This document shows positions 35,453 to 48,500 of a DNA stretch of 64,000 nucleotides, one piece after another. A model generated the notes under the pieces. That model was not told where the DNA came from. It worked only from the letters and a program-made list of their open reading frames with translations, and searched no databases. Source of the DNA: Talinum fruticosum (lineage: Eukaryota > Streptophyta > Magnoliopsida > Caryophyllales > Talinaceae); the NCBI GenBank assembly GCA_021018815.1, contig JAITYX010000076.1:2108001-2172000 (forward strand), read 5' to 3'. How positions within the stretch are numbered: the first letter of the stretch is position 1; each line of letters starts with the position of its first letter. Both the position numbers and the translations under genes were made by a program.

Positions 35453-38149
35453 TATATGATATGATATGATAGAGGTATAAATTCTTTTTGGTCTAATTGG
35501 TTCAAAATTCAAATACCCCGCAAAATTTGATGGGTATGGGCATGATTTTTTAACACTTACTTGGATTTGGATATGTGTATAGATTTTGAAAATGGATATG
35601 GTTAAGGATATAGAAAAATTCATCCCTTACTCGCCCTATTGCCACCCTTATAGATATAGACTTGAGCCATTCGGTTTGAATTTCAAATTTGAAGCCAGCT
35701 TTATTGGGTCAATATGCAAGAATCCAACTAGAACTATTAGGGATGAGCATGTCCGGTAAATACCTTGAAATCGAGTAGAATCGAGTCAAGTGGGTCAAGT
35801 TTCAAAACTAGAACCTTTTCACCGGTTCATTTATTCTATTGATTGTTGCATTCATTGTTCTTTTTATTATCTTGAAGAGATTCAAGCGAGAAAGTTTAAA
35901 GTTCCGCATTCGAATAAAGTTGTTAAGTATGAGTTATGGTGTAATTGATTATCTTCATCGTTTCATTTTTTTTGTATTTGTAATTGATTAAATTCAGCAT
36001 TAAGTGAATATTTCCAGTTATTTCTTGAATTTTAGTTAATTAAATGATCGGTGAGTTGTTGCTTTGGTAAGTTGTTTAAGGTGTTGATTTTTTCAAATAA
36101 GAATAATGATATGGGTAAGGTACCTTGGAATTAGAACCGAGACCTGCGGTTCGAGTTTAGGAACCTAAAATTTAGGAGCCATCAAACAAGTTCCGATTCG
36201 AGGTTCCTATAATTCAAGAAAAAGTCAAACAAGATTCGAGTTCGAGTTTAAATTCTCAATTTTGGGATAGGGTATCGGGAATGACTTTAACTAGCTGAGA
36301 ATATACAATATAAATACGTAATTTTAAAAAATTAAAAAGAGTTTTGAATATCAAAAAGATGTTGAATTTTTTTAATTTTTATGTTATGTATCATGATTGA
36401 AATTTTAGCTCAATTTTAGCAAACAAATGTCATGTTTATTAAGTGAATAAAATATAAAACATAATAATTTATCACTCTAATGTTTGTAGATACTATATCT
36501 TAAAATGAAGAAAAGTTCCACACATATAAAAAGGAGGAAAATTACGGACTCACTCACAAGAAAGAGGGAAGAAATTGAATCAAGAGCGTATATATTCTAG
36601 GAGTAACTGTATTTATAGATCTCAAAGAGGAATCCAAAATATGACTACGACAATTCATGAGCTTTTGCTACCCATTAAATTATATTTCCATCATAATTAT
36701 AATTTTTTATAATTAATTTTAGAATTATCTTATAACTTTATTTACAACTGCTTATAATTTTATAACTCCTTACAATTTAATAAAATAGTACGTAAGATTA
36801 TTTTTTTATATAAAATCTATGAGTAAAACAAAAAATATAATTTCATGAATGGTGGGGCCTTGAGTGTTCGTATTTGTGGCTAGAGATTGGAAATGTTGTG
36901 TGGGGGTGGGGGCATAAAGTGGGGAAATTTGGTGGCCATAATTGGTTGAAGATGAGGTAAGAAAGAAGAATGAGTGTATCAAATAGATTAATTAGATGAG
37001 TTGGGTTGGGTTGGGTTGGGCCCAATAATTCACCCACCAAGGGAAGGGAATTTCCATGTCCCATGCTGACCTCACCTCCCCTATTATATATATATAATTT
37101 ATTTATTTAAGGCTCACAACATATTTTGTATAAAAATTATGCGGGTCTCCAAATAATATTGCCACCAATAATGTTTGAAAAGTTAGGTTTGTTTGATAAA
37201 GAGATGTAAAGGTTGAGAATAAATTTGTAGTCTTGTTGTTGTTTAAAGGGTTGGTCTTATTTGACATAAAATTTATTTTGTCTAATAATAATAAAATTAT
37301 ATCCGATATAGTTATAAATGTTTAGATTTATATGATTAGAAGATAATCTCTCGGATTTTAAATTTTGATATAAGTTTTTTTATATTTATTTTGTTTGATT
37401 TGTCAAAAAAATAGAAATTCTTCATATTTTATATTTATATTGTTTGATTTGTATCATACAAGGAAGGTAAACAAGTTTTTCTTAAGGCATGCTCTTTTCG
37501 ATTTGTCAAAAATACTTATTAGGTTTATCAAAAAAAAATTTATTGGGCACTCGTTATCAAAACAACTATTTACCTATTTGACTAAATAAAAATAACTGAA
37601 CCCTTTCAAATAAATTTTTTTCTTCCTAAACAGTTATGAACCCGACACCAAATTACGATACCAACAAAATGCTTAACAATATAAAAAATTACTGAATAAT
37701 ATTGAAAGTTATTTACTGCTAGTGAATATTGATAACAAATTTATTATAAGATGTCACACATTCACAATTATTGGTGATGGTCAAAGGGAAAGAAAGAGAA
37801 AAGGAATGAGAAAGAGATGAGGTAAAAGTATTGTGGATAAACCTGACAAGAGAGTTATCCAGAAGCAATTATCGAAGCTGATAAATAAATTACTAATTCA
37901 CAGTTGTCTGTTGGCAAGTGGGAAGCGGCAAAAGTTGGAGCAAAGAGAACGGAAGTGAGAGAATCAATGGCGGATATTTAATTTTTTTATCACGGATTGA
38001 TCAATTGAATATTGCTCCTACTTGCAAGTAGCACCCCCACAAATTAGCAAATTGATGATCCAATGTATTGTTACTATGATGACTAGGACCTCTACATTTG
38101 TCCCATTCAAAATTTGTGCATAGCTAGCCCACCAAATTAACTTGCCCTT
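35453..38149. other. Intergenic region upstream of PHL6
   Basis: No gene is seen. Around 35.74 kb a TAGGGATGAGCA motif and following text look like a hAT-type end without a detectable partner. The remainder is AT-rich, with small (TTGGG)n-like and poly-T stretches; the last few hundred bases are probably PHL6 promoter. Confidence 0.45.
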
Positions 38150-40136
38150 TCATTCAATTCATTGTGTTCTGCATCTCTCTCTCTCTCTCTCTGTGGAGTG
38201 ATTACCCAGTAGCAGGCTACATCTGAGCAAGAAAACCCTTTTCCTGATCTGTGATTTTGCCACTTGGGAAGCTCCAAATTCACTACCAACTGCTGCCCTC
38301 TTCTGGGTTTCTTAAGGTATGCTTAAAATTCCTGCCTTTTTCTGTGCCTTAGTAATCCACATTTTAAAATTCCTGAACTTAGCATTACCCTATGTTGTTT
38401 TAGCTCACTTTGCTCCTAACTTTTCCTTTTACGCCTTTCTTCTATATCTTGCGAGTCTGTTGGTTTCTTACCTACAAAGCTTATGGGCTTTACTTCTTTG
38501 CTTTGCTCATGGGAGCCAAGAAGATGAATATGGACATATGGTGAAGATTGTTTTGTAGAAGAAAATTAATGCCTGATTGTTTGGGGTTGCAGAATGTCGT
38601 TTCTTTTTCCTATTGCCTTCACTGAAAAATTGACAGAGCCTTAGAAAATTGAGTTCTGACCCCAGAATAGCAGTAGAAGTTACAACCAATGAGACATGAA
38701 ATTATATGTCAAAAACATATAACATCAACCGACTTTAGAAAGTGATAGTGGAAATACTACATCAGATGGTAAATTGTTTGGATTGTTTTCTGATTTTCTA
38801 AAATTCCGTCAATGAAATAAATGTGTGTTGAGAATCAGGATTCTCTTGTATACGGTTGAGTTTTTAAACAAGACTGCCTCATTTAATCCTTTTACTTTTG
38901 GTGGGCTTGAAAAAAAGGACACGTTGCGCATTTCACGGTGTGTGTATGATCCTCATCGGCCATTTCGAATTTTGTGTTGGTGATTGCCCTCTTTTCTGCA
39001 GCTGTAATGTATTATTATCAGTTGCCTTGTTATGTGTCTTTGAAAGGCTTTTGATTAGGGGCTCATCATTCTTTGATCCTTTGGATGAGTAAATCTCACA
39101 TTGATTACGTAAGCTCAAGAGTAGGAAACGGTCGGTTCAGGTCTATCAATTTAATAATTGTGTCCACTTTGTGTCGATTTTCAAAATGGTTTAGATTTAC
39201 TAAAAAATTGAAAACAACATGTTTTTAGACTGAACGGTTGTCAATTTATGGTTAAAATTGATTTAGTTCGAGGTCAGATTCGGATCGTGTTATCATGTCG
39301 AATCAGATTTTTTCAACTCTACTCATTTCTGATTAGTTGATCTCTCAAAATCAGGTTCTGTGCTTATGAGGATAAAGTTGTTGATAACTAGTTTTCCTCG
39401 CAACCTGTGTTCGTGGGGACCAAATGGGGTGATGGTGGTGGTGGTGGTGGTGATGCTTGGTTAAATTAGATCCATATAGCTGACACCCTGTAACGGAACT
39501 TATTACTTTGTTAGTGGTTATGATTATTTATTTCTCTTGTTTTGGTTGCTTATCTGCAGGAGACCCTAAGATACTTGTGAAAGGGTGGGAAAAATGCTGC
39601 AAACTTTGAGGTACTAGGTCAATTACAATTTACAAGCAGAAGAACCATCCTACTTCAGCATTATTCTAGATGAACATGAACTTAGTCGGATGGAAGAAAG
39701 CTTTGAGAACAATGCAGATTCAGAAGCCTGTCTGGAATGCAATAGCTTATTGGGATGTATTTATGAGCATTGATGAATAAAAACAAGAGAAGATTCTTGT
39801 TAACTGAAGTCTATTGGGATCTTTTTGGTTTAAACCTTTCTATCACCTGAAAACAGCCGAGGATGGTACGCAAGAATGCTACTTTGCAACTAATAATTTG
39901 TGTCATGTCTATCAGTTGATTGTGTACCCAGTGTCTCTGTCATCTCTTTTGACATCCTTCGACATCTATTTGTCTGATTGACTATCTTATGTAGCCAACC
40001 ATCCCGGTTGTACACTGCTCACTCGGTGCTTTCTGTCTACCAAGCTCATGCTTGAAAACATTTTTGCCCATGAGTTTCAATTTTTAGGTCATCTCTCTCA
40101 TTGAATTATCAACTTACCCCTTGAAATTTCTTGAAA
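38150..40136 (+). promoter_or_regulatory. PHL6 long spliced 5' leader
   Basis: A (CT)n tract lies near 38.18 kb at the likely transcription start. A donor (CTTAAG|GTATGC at 38315) and an acceptor (TATCTGCAG| before 39560) outline a leader intron of about 1.24 kb, leaving about 0.58 kb of leader before the coding ATG. The leader contains several upstream ATGs (for example ATGAACATGAAC near 39.67 kb), which could lower translation. Exon ends are inferred from splice motifs only. Confidence 0.5.
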
Positions 40137-43100
40137 ATGAGCGACTCTGGTAAAGGGGTTAGTGCCCATTGTAATGCAAAGTCTCCTGTTAATTTTTCAT
40201 GTTTTGAACCTTATCAAGGGTCAGTATCTAGAGAATGTCCATTCCCCTCTGCACTAAAGCAGTCACGAAAATTAACCCTGCCAAATTTTGTAAGTTCATC
40301 AGCAGTTGAACAATATGTACCGAGCAACTTTCCATCTAGTTCTCACAGCCCTCTTAAGACTGCACCATCGCATTCTTCTATGTTTTGTACAAATTTGTAT
40401 CTATCATCTTCATCAAGCTCTGAAGCCCATAGGCAGCTAGGGAACTTTCCATTTCTACCAAACCCCTCGACACCACGATCCACATCTGCTTTTCATCTGG
40501 AAAAGACCCAATTCCTTCTGAATGATGAAATACATGGCATATTTGAGCAAAAGCATGCAGAGGATTCAATCAGAGATTTTCTTAGTTATCCTGGAAGTGC
40601 ATCTGATGGTGGGTTCGATGACTTGACATGTGAAGGTGACTCTTTGGATCTAACTGAGCAGATGGAGCTACAGTTATTGTCTGATGAGCTACACTTAGCT
40701 ATGACTGACAGCGGAGAAAGTCTCGGTATTAATGTGAGTAAAGTTTCTAAAAGTAGCCATGCTGTTTCGCATAGATGGTATCTGCTTAATACTAGTTAGG
40801 ACTTATGTTGATGGCAATCCCAATTATAATTATTTCACCATAAACTTTTGTTATGCAAGTGCTATTTTAATAAAATTACTGCTTCATGTTCTTTGATTCG
40901 ATGACTGCGTTTAAGTGTGTTTTTCATCTGATTTAATTTGGACTGACATAATCAAATAAAGTCCTAGGTGGACGTTCAGTTTCTCCTCCACAAAGTTGTC
41001 AAGAAAATTCAAATTCTGACTTTCAAAAACTCCCAGTGCGTTGCCTGCTTGGCACAGTTGGGAAATAGCAAGGTGGTGGAGGGTGTTTTCTTTTAGAATT
41101 AGAATTTTTTTGTGTGATGGATCCTGCTTGGATAAATTACTGTAATTTTGTTGTGATGAATTCTAGTGCCTTGCTCGAGAACTGATTCCTTTTTTTTTTT
41201 TTTTTTTTCATATTAGGAAATATACGAAGCATCCCATGTTCTATGCATGCCAGAGGTACCTTCAGAACAGAGTCATCCTCAATGTGCCCCTCCTTCTGTC
41301 AGCGTTCCTTCTGGTGGCAACACATCTGAGGCAGCTGCTGCTCATAAGCCAAGAATGAGGTGGACACCTGAGCTCCACGAACGTTTTGTGGAAGCTGTCA
41401 AACAACTTGATGGGGCTGAAAGTATGTTTCTAGGACTCGGATATTATTTGAGAGCAGTATCTTGAATTTTGCGAGGCATGCTTATTCTACTTTAAATTGC
41501 AGAGGCAACTCCAAAAGGTGTGTTGAAGCTTATGAATGTTGAAGGGATAACCATATACCATGTGAAAAGCCACTTGCAGGTGCGTTCAGAAATTTGATTT
41601 CGAAAATTTTATGGGTTTTGCTAGTTTCATCTGTTCCATTGTAGGGCTAAATGTGCATGTTGTCTACTCATCTGGTGCAGAAATACCGACTTGCGAAGTA
41701 TATGCCAGAGAAAAAGGAAGGTCAGTCTAGTTTATCGTCACTGTACCAATAAAACATTCTAGCAAGTATGCAATATCTTTCTCCTAGAAGTATGTGATGT
41801 TAGATTTGACTGTATGTCATCAAGAATGATCTCGACCCCAGAATTGCATTTATGTCGAAGAATATGCTGATATGGTTACCTGATTCATTTTTCTCCCTAA
41901 ACTATGAGTCTCTGTTCATGAAAGGTTTCTGTTGAAGCAATACATGTACACCTCTTCTTTATATTGGGAACAACGATAATCAGTTAAGCAACCTAAATAT
42001 GCTCAGCAATAATACTCACAAAAACTTGCAATCAAGTGTTATTGCCAATAAATCATGTTATTGAATAATTAGCAGTACCACATGTTTGAAGTTTTGTCAT
42101 TAACTAACAATAATTGCTGAGCATGTCTTAATCACTCAGTCATGAGATATTGAAAGCCACTTGACTCGTTAGGAAGTGATAACGTAAGGCTTGTGGCTTG
42201 GCAGTCTACTGGGTGGGTAAGTGGGTTTGTTTATTTTTCCAGTTTTGAGTGTCTTCTTGGATAGCTATAGCAGCGCCCATAGGCACGAGATGTAGGGCAC
42301 CCACCTTTTGCTCTTAAGTGTCTTTAACCACTTGTGCAACGGTCTTATGTTGTGGCTTTTCTTGTGTTAAGATGCTTTCCCACCCTCTTTCACAATGCCA
42401 CATCTTCAGACCTCCCTGTGTATATGAGCAAAGTCAATGTTTGACTGAATTTGACACCATTGTTGGATGTTTTCAGCAGAGAAGAAGACATCTTGTTCAG
42501 GAGAGAAAAGGGCAAACTCAAGCAAGGAGTCTGATGCATCGAAGAAAGGGTGTGTAATGTTACAAACTTCTGGTGGTTGGTTATCTTCATTATTTTGTAC
42601 ACTTTTCCTTTCTTATTTTGAAAACTTTCTTTTACTTTCACAGGAGTATCACAGAGGCTCTTCGGATGCAAATGGAGGTTCAGAAACAACTACATGAACA
42701 ACTTGAGGTACATCACTTGTTAAACTTGGGAGTCTGGACTCAATTACTTGCCATACGGCCCATACCACATAGAATTATCTTTTCTCTGCCTTTTGTGCAC
42801 TCATCTGTCCACTGTATTTAGCATATTGGGATTCCATATGATCTGACCTAGCAAATGAGTTGTTTACATCAAGTTTGGGTTTGGTCAGTTTTGTTATTTC
42901 GTGTTTGATATTAATTTCCAATAAGCTTCTCAAGAGAATATAACAAAACTCGGTTGCCTTATTTTGGATTTGACAAGGGTTTGATTTTAGCTTGTACGTT
43001 TGGTGATCAGGTAGAAATTTGTTCAGTAGGGCCTATATATAAGGCATTATGTCATGATCAATGTTGGTTTGACATTGTTGTCAACACAGGTGCAAAGGAC

Positions 43101-43437
43101 ACTTCAACTACGGATTGAGGAACATGCACGTTACTTACAGAAGATCTTAGAGGAGCAGCAGAAGGCTGGCATCACCTTAGTCTCGCCAAAATCCATGTCA
43201 TCAATCACTAGTGAACAGCCGTACCCAGAAGCAATATCACCCTCGGCACCTGAGTCATCACACAACCCATCAGAATCTAAAAGTGACTCCTCATCTCCAC
43301 TGCCATCCAAGCACCCAGCTGATGAAAATGGAGACGTAGAGCAGCAGCAGCAGCCATGTCAGAAAAGGCCTCGCCCTGATTCCGAGACCAAGTCTGAATC
43401 TCCATCCGATGTAATGGTTGTGGATGATTCTTCATGA
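40137..43437 (+). CDS. PHL6: MYB-CC transcription factor, PHR1-like 6 type
   Basis: Nuclear DNA-binding regulator of the MYB-CC (PHR1/PHL) family, whose best-known members control phosphate-starvation genes through GNATATNC sites. Exons: 40137-40733, 41217-41421, 41503-41579, 41681-41720, 42477-42549, 42644-42707, 43090-43437, joining in frame to 467 residues. The start is the first ATG of the frame ([10 protein letters not shown]). A Ser-rich N-terminal half contains [16 protein letters not shown] acidic text ([16 protein letters not shown]). The MYB domain runs [20 protein letters not shown] to [19 protein letters not shown] across exons 2-4. The coiled coil follows ([40 protein letters not shown]). 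The tail is Ser/Pro-rich with KRPRPDSE, a possible nuclear signal. PHL6 rather than another member is suggested by the [13 protein letters not shown] and EEHA text and by NIAP as a neighbour. It is the only gene here with no frame break. Confidence 0.88.
42471..42485 (+). other. NAGNAG tandem splice acceptor in PHL6
   Basis: The acceptor before exon 5 reads TTTTCAGCAGAGAAG. Both AGs keep the frame: use of the first adds one Ala (GCA) before Glu-Lys-Lys, use of the second omits it. Confidence 0.6.
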
Positions 43438-45159
43438 TAAAAGTTAAAATGGTGTCTTCTGGTTTTGAGTAGCCTACATCTCCCCCAATGTCCAAAATCT
43501 CTTCTGTTTCCTGTGAATATATTCTGGTTCTGCGGTCTGTATTTTGGAGAAATGCTCATTTGCATTTCTGTGTCATTTGTCGAGACCTTTTAGTTTCATG
43601 TATGTATATTGAAGTAGCAAGTGCCAGGAGACATCCACATTTGTTTTCTAGTTACTGAGTGAACTTTGGTGATGTGATATTTTCAGGGTCCTTTTTTCCC
43701 CTTCTTTTTTTGTATTTTTGTTTTTGTAGTTTAATCATTCAGTTTTAGAATAAAGTTGTTCACAATTAGAGGAACATGGTTAAGATTAAAAAGCTAAAAC
43801 CTTTTGGATCATTGTTTTAGGTGAGACGTACATTGGCTTACATCAGACTGTTAATTTCAGAATGATGATTATGATCTCACTTGGATGAAGGTGAAACTGT
43901 ATTCAGTATATCCTTGCTGTTTAATCACCAATTATAAATGTGGGATCGCAATGGGTGATAGGCAATGGTTGCTTTTTACTAGTTGAAGAGGTGTGGCTTT
44001 ATTGTGTATTCATATGTGGGTCACTTATTTTTCAGAAAGTCATGAGAACCAGAAAGTATTGAATTGAAGGTTTGTTCGACAACACTATTCCTAGTATTGT
44101 TAGATCAAAATATTTGGCTTCAAGGTGGGGTTAAAACACTGAATTATGTGATTAATGTCGTTTGACCAATTATTTATTTGATAGTCAATTGATATTCTTT
44201 TTCCCTTTTCGGGAAACGTATTTGACACATTGAAAAAATTGAGGTTAAATTTGAAATTTACTTGCACAAGTTTAAAAATTGACATATTATTATTCTATTT
44301 ATAAAAAATTTTAATAACTTTTTAAAATAATGGATTGTTCTTCGTAGGTCAACCTTTATATTTGACGATCTCTTTTTCACATTATATTTGAAAAAATCAT
44401 CATAGTAGTATGTAAAGAAGAGTAATAGGTTTGTACAAAAAAAAAAGGTGTATTTTAAGTAAGTATTTTTGGGACTATTTTTTTTAAAGGTATTCATGGT
44501 TGTATTTGGTTTCAAAATTATATGAAAAAATACCACTATACACTCCTTTTTTATGGTAGAATGAGGCATATAAATTGATGCGGTGCAAGATTCAAACATA
44601 GATTTTTGATAACAACTATCAATAACTTTATCAAGTGATTTAACTAACACCCACATACTTATATAACTATATTTAATATACTCCATCCATTTCAAAATAC
44701 ATATTGTTTTAAGGTTATGCGGGAATACTAAAGAAACACAAAATTTATGACAAATTTTATATTAAAAGACTAATTACTCCTATATTTTATTGAAAATGAA
44801 ATAATCAATGAAACAAGAAGAGAAATAAAGTAATAAATAAGGACGAAGTTGGTAAATTAATATGTCATTGGAATTATAAAGTGATAAGTATTATGAAACG
44901 AAAAAAATTAGTTGAAATGACATATATTTTAAAACGGAGAGAATATGATTTTAATATTACAGGGCAAATTAACCCATATCTTTCATTACATTAATAAAAA
45001 AGAAATTCCAAAAAAGTAATATTTTTTTAAAAAAACCTATTGTAATTTCGCAATAGATTTTGGAGGATTTGTTGGAAATGAAAAAGACCAGTAACTGTAC
45101 ACTCCATTCAAGTCATAAATGCGTTTTTGTTGTTCATTTGTTCACATGAGGCATAGTGA
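43438..45159. other. Intergenic region between PHL6 and the DUF547 gene
   Basis: It begins with the likely PHL6 3' UTR (to about 43.75 kb), then AT-rich DNA without genes, and one Stowaway-like MITE at 44.68-44.94 kb. Confidence 0.5.
44681..44943. mobile_element. Stowaway-like MITE, 263 bp
   Basis: It starts CTCCATCCATTTCAAAATAC, ends ATTTTAAAACGGAGAGAA and is flanked by TA. Its reverse complement follows the 35.18 kb MITE along the whole interior, so the two are copies of one family in opposite orientation. Confidence 0.88.
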
Positions 45160-45545
45160 CCCCTTTTGCCATTTCCATCAGCTCCACTCTGTTGGATTCT
45201 TCTTCTCTCACAACTCAATAGGGTAATAAGAAATATTTTCATACATTCTAATTCTTTTCTTTTCTTTCTTCTTCTTCTCTTCGTCTTCGTCTTTAATTTA
45301 TCTGTATACTCCCATTTTCTTTCTGTTCCCCCTTTTTCTTTATTTTTGGTTGGCCGGGGGGTGGGGGAGGTGGGTTTAGGGGTTTTGCTGCACATCCATT
45401 CTTTGAGAATACCATCAAATCGGGTTTTTCTGGAACCCTATTGGTGCAGATTTTCTGCCATTTTTGAAGAGCTTGGAATTTTTGCCTGACCCACAACACT
45501 ATTCATGATTGCCCACCAAACCTACCAATAATTTTCACTTGTTTC
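45160..45545 (+). promoter_or_regulatory. DUF547 gene leader with G-rich tract
   Basis: A pyrimidine-rich stretch (TTCTTTTCTTTCTTCTTCTT) is followed by a G-rich tract at about 45355-45392 (GGGGGGTGGGGGAGGTGGG then TTTAGGGG) on the coding strand. If the tract stays in the mRNA leader it could form a G-quadruplex. The transcription start is not determined. Confidence 0.45.
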
Positions 45546-48500
45546 ATGGCTGAGGCATCCGCTTTGCTGCCTACTTCTGCTCGGAACTCGTATGTGCTCT
45601 CTCTCTCTCTCTCTATGTATGTTGGGTTTATGGGGTTGTTGGAAGTTTTGGGTTTGTGGGTTTGTTTGAAATGCCATTTTCCCTCCATCCATATTGCCTC
45701 ATATATTGTTTGGCTTAGTTTTGGAGGTTGCTGAATTTGGTTCAACTACGTTCAATAATTGAACTAATTTCAGAACTTCACAACTAATCCACTTTTTTGG
45801 GTCTTACATTTATATCAATTTTCTCTTTTCTGTAGAAATGATTCCATTCTTGAGCATCCGTCAGTTGCCCCAGGTGATAATTTTTCAGAAGCTGAGATGA
45901 ATGAGAGTCAGATGCATTGCCGCCCCTTCCAGGTGAGTTTTCTTGGCTCCAAGGGGCTGACAATCGATTTTAAGAAGCCTAATTTGTTACTTTATTTTAG
46001 ATTTTCAGTTGAATTCTGGATTCTTGCGATGCTGCCATCACAACTTTTGTTGCATTGTCGTAAGAATAGATTAATAGTGGATGAAAATATGTAATTTTTG
46101 ATGAGTTTAGTGATGTGTAAGGGGGAAGATATGGGGCTAACAGGGTGGAACTAACCGACTCAGTCCTATTTTCATGATATAAAGGAAGGAAATTTAGGAA
46201 TTTTGTCCCCTTATGGGTTTTGTTTTGGGGGGAGGGTGTTTGTGGCGTGGATTCTAAATTAAAAGTTTTTCCAGACATGAAGAGGTGGAAAATTAGATTC
46301 GTGGTCGGTTGTAAGTCTGTAGTGAATGGCATTGTCTGGAACTATGTTCTACATAGATAACACAATACAACAACAGACAACATCATCTTCTTTAGGTCTT
46401 GCCTCTGCAGGGTTGGAAAGACCAAATGCAGTATCGCCTCAAGCATGTCAAGCCTACTAATACGTGGATCATATTGGTTCATAGGATTATTTCGTTCACT
46501 TTCAGGAATGTTGCATTTTTGGGGATTATTGTAGACCAAAGCAGAATGTCTAACAGTCCTCTGATACGTGTTCTTGTGGAGTAGTGGGCAATCAGTGCTT
46601 TTTTAAATTTAGGGTGCAACAGAATATGCTATTTGCAATTCAAGGGTAGGGCAAGCAAGGTACACATGACCCTCCACTCAACACTTGCCTAGGCTGGACT
46701 TCAGAGTGGGTTGCTTTGCTTTGTGTGATTTTGGTACGCTGCTCTTGACCTGTAATAAGTTTTGGGGGGGTTACCTTTGCAATTTCCTATTTCTCCTTTA
46801 TAACTTAAAATGTTTTTGCCTCGTTGAAATTCTTGTTTTTAACTCTACTTATATTCCTTTTTTTGGGGGGTGTGAAGGCAGGAGTAACTAACTTCTAAGA
46901 CAAGGTTTGTGTTTATTTAGGGCCTTTAAATGAAGTAGAAGTTTTGTCTATTCTAATACATATTTTGTCATGATTAACTCCCATAACTACATATCACACT
47001 GCTGATTGTAATTTCTTGCCTCTCAACTACATAGTAATTACAAAAATAATGATATGTGTTTCACTCCAGATGAGCGATCTGATTGCAGCTGGAAACTCGA
47101 GATACTATGGCAGGCATGATGGTCCTTGTGCGTACAAATTTCAGCTTGAGAAAGATGTAAGCATTTGTTTCAAGACAGTGTCATTTGCAAGTGTATCTTA
47201 CTGACAAAACGACTTGAAAATTGGTTGGTTCAGACCAATTCTGATGATTACTCTATGTCCTGCTTCAATATGTAAGATTAATCCGTTTTATTTCTTTCCA
47301 ATTCAGTATGGGATTCAGGTGAAGTTTGAAGACTCTAGGTAACAAAAGTTGTTAGCGAAAATATCCTTTGTAATCTTTGTGCCTTTTGGTGAATGGAATT
47401 GTGGTCTAAATCCTTAAATATGTCCTTTCTGAGATGTAAATTTATTCGTCTCCCGTTTCAAGGGTTCATGGAGGCTATCTCATGATCCACCTTGCCTTTT
47501 GGAGGCAAAACTTTAGGCCTTTTTCATGGTTCCTGGAAATGTTTCAGCAGCCCTTTGAGTGTGGCAGGTTCACTAACTAGTGTTAAGACCAACTAGTGTT
47601 TAGAGCCTTAGGCTATGTCCAGTTTCTCCCACAAAGGGTACAATGTAGTGTGACTTGCGTTTAGCAAATTCTTAACTTGCTATTCGGAATTTCTGTATGA
47701 TTTCACTGGGAAACCTCCAATTTTTTCTGTGGTTTTGATATATGTGTAAGGGAGCCTTTTTAGGCACATATGACCTGTGTAATGGTTCTGATACAAGTCC
47801 TTTCTTCAGGTCCAAAGCTTACAGCAACAGTTACAGGAAGAGAAGGAATTGCATTCTACTTTGGAAGATGCCATCGAAAATAAGTTCGTGGAGTTGACTA
47901 CATCACCGTTTCCTCAAAGTGTATGCCAGTTTTAATGTTTTTCCCATACATCTTTTTGGCTGATTCTTTGTCATATTAATGATATAATTTGCATAGGAAC
48001 CAGGAGACGTTATCTATTTGTGAAGTTTTCACTTGTAACAAATTAATAATCTTTCTTGGCTGCCAAGACGTACATAGGCTTAACTATTTGAAATGATTTC
48101 TAGTAACTCGTACAACCTTTATATTTGTTTTTAATATCATCCACGTAAGATCCTCCTTGTCCCTAAGCTCTGCATTTTGTGCTTAGGCTTTGCCGGATGT
48201 GAAACATTGTATGTCGATAAAATGCTTGCTGAGAGTCGACGGTAGGCATACTTTGCCCAATGCTGTTGTGCCTTATTGAAGACAAGCCTTTGATTGGCTT
48301 GGATACTTTTATCTGACCATTTGATTCGATGGGCTTCATCACTGTTGTTTTATAGGGTTTAGATGTTATATTTGTAATAGCTGTAAAATTATGATAAAAT
48401 TTTGAATCTTTGCTAGGTTCTGATTATCATTGCTCTGATGATAATGCAGACCATTGAGCTTTTGTCCAGTATTGCATCATTAGAGGCCACAGTTTCAGAA

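Noticed and set aside
35738..36300. hAT-type transposon starting at TAGGGATGAGCA
   Set aside because: No matching inverted end or 8-bp target duplication was found, so the element cannot be bounded.
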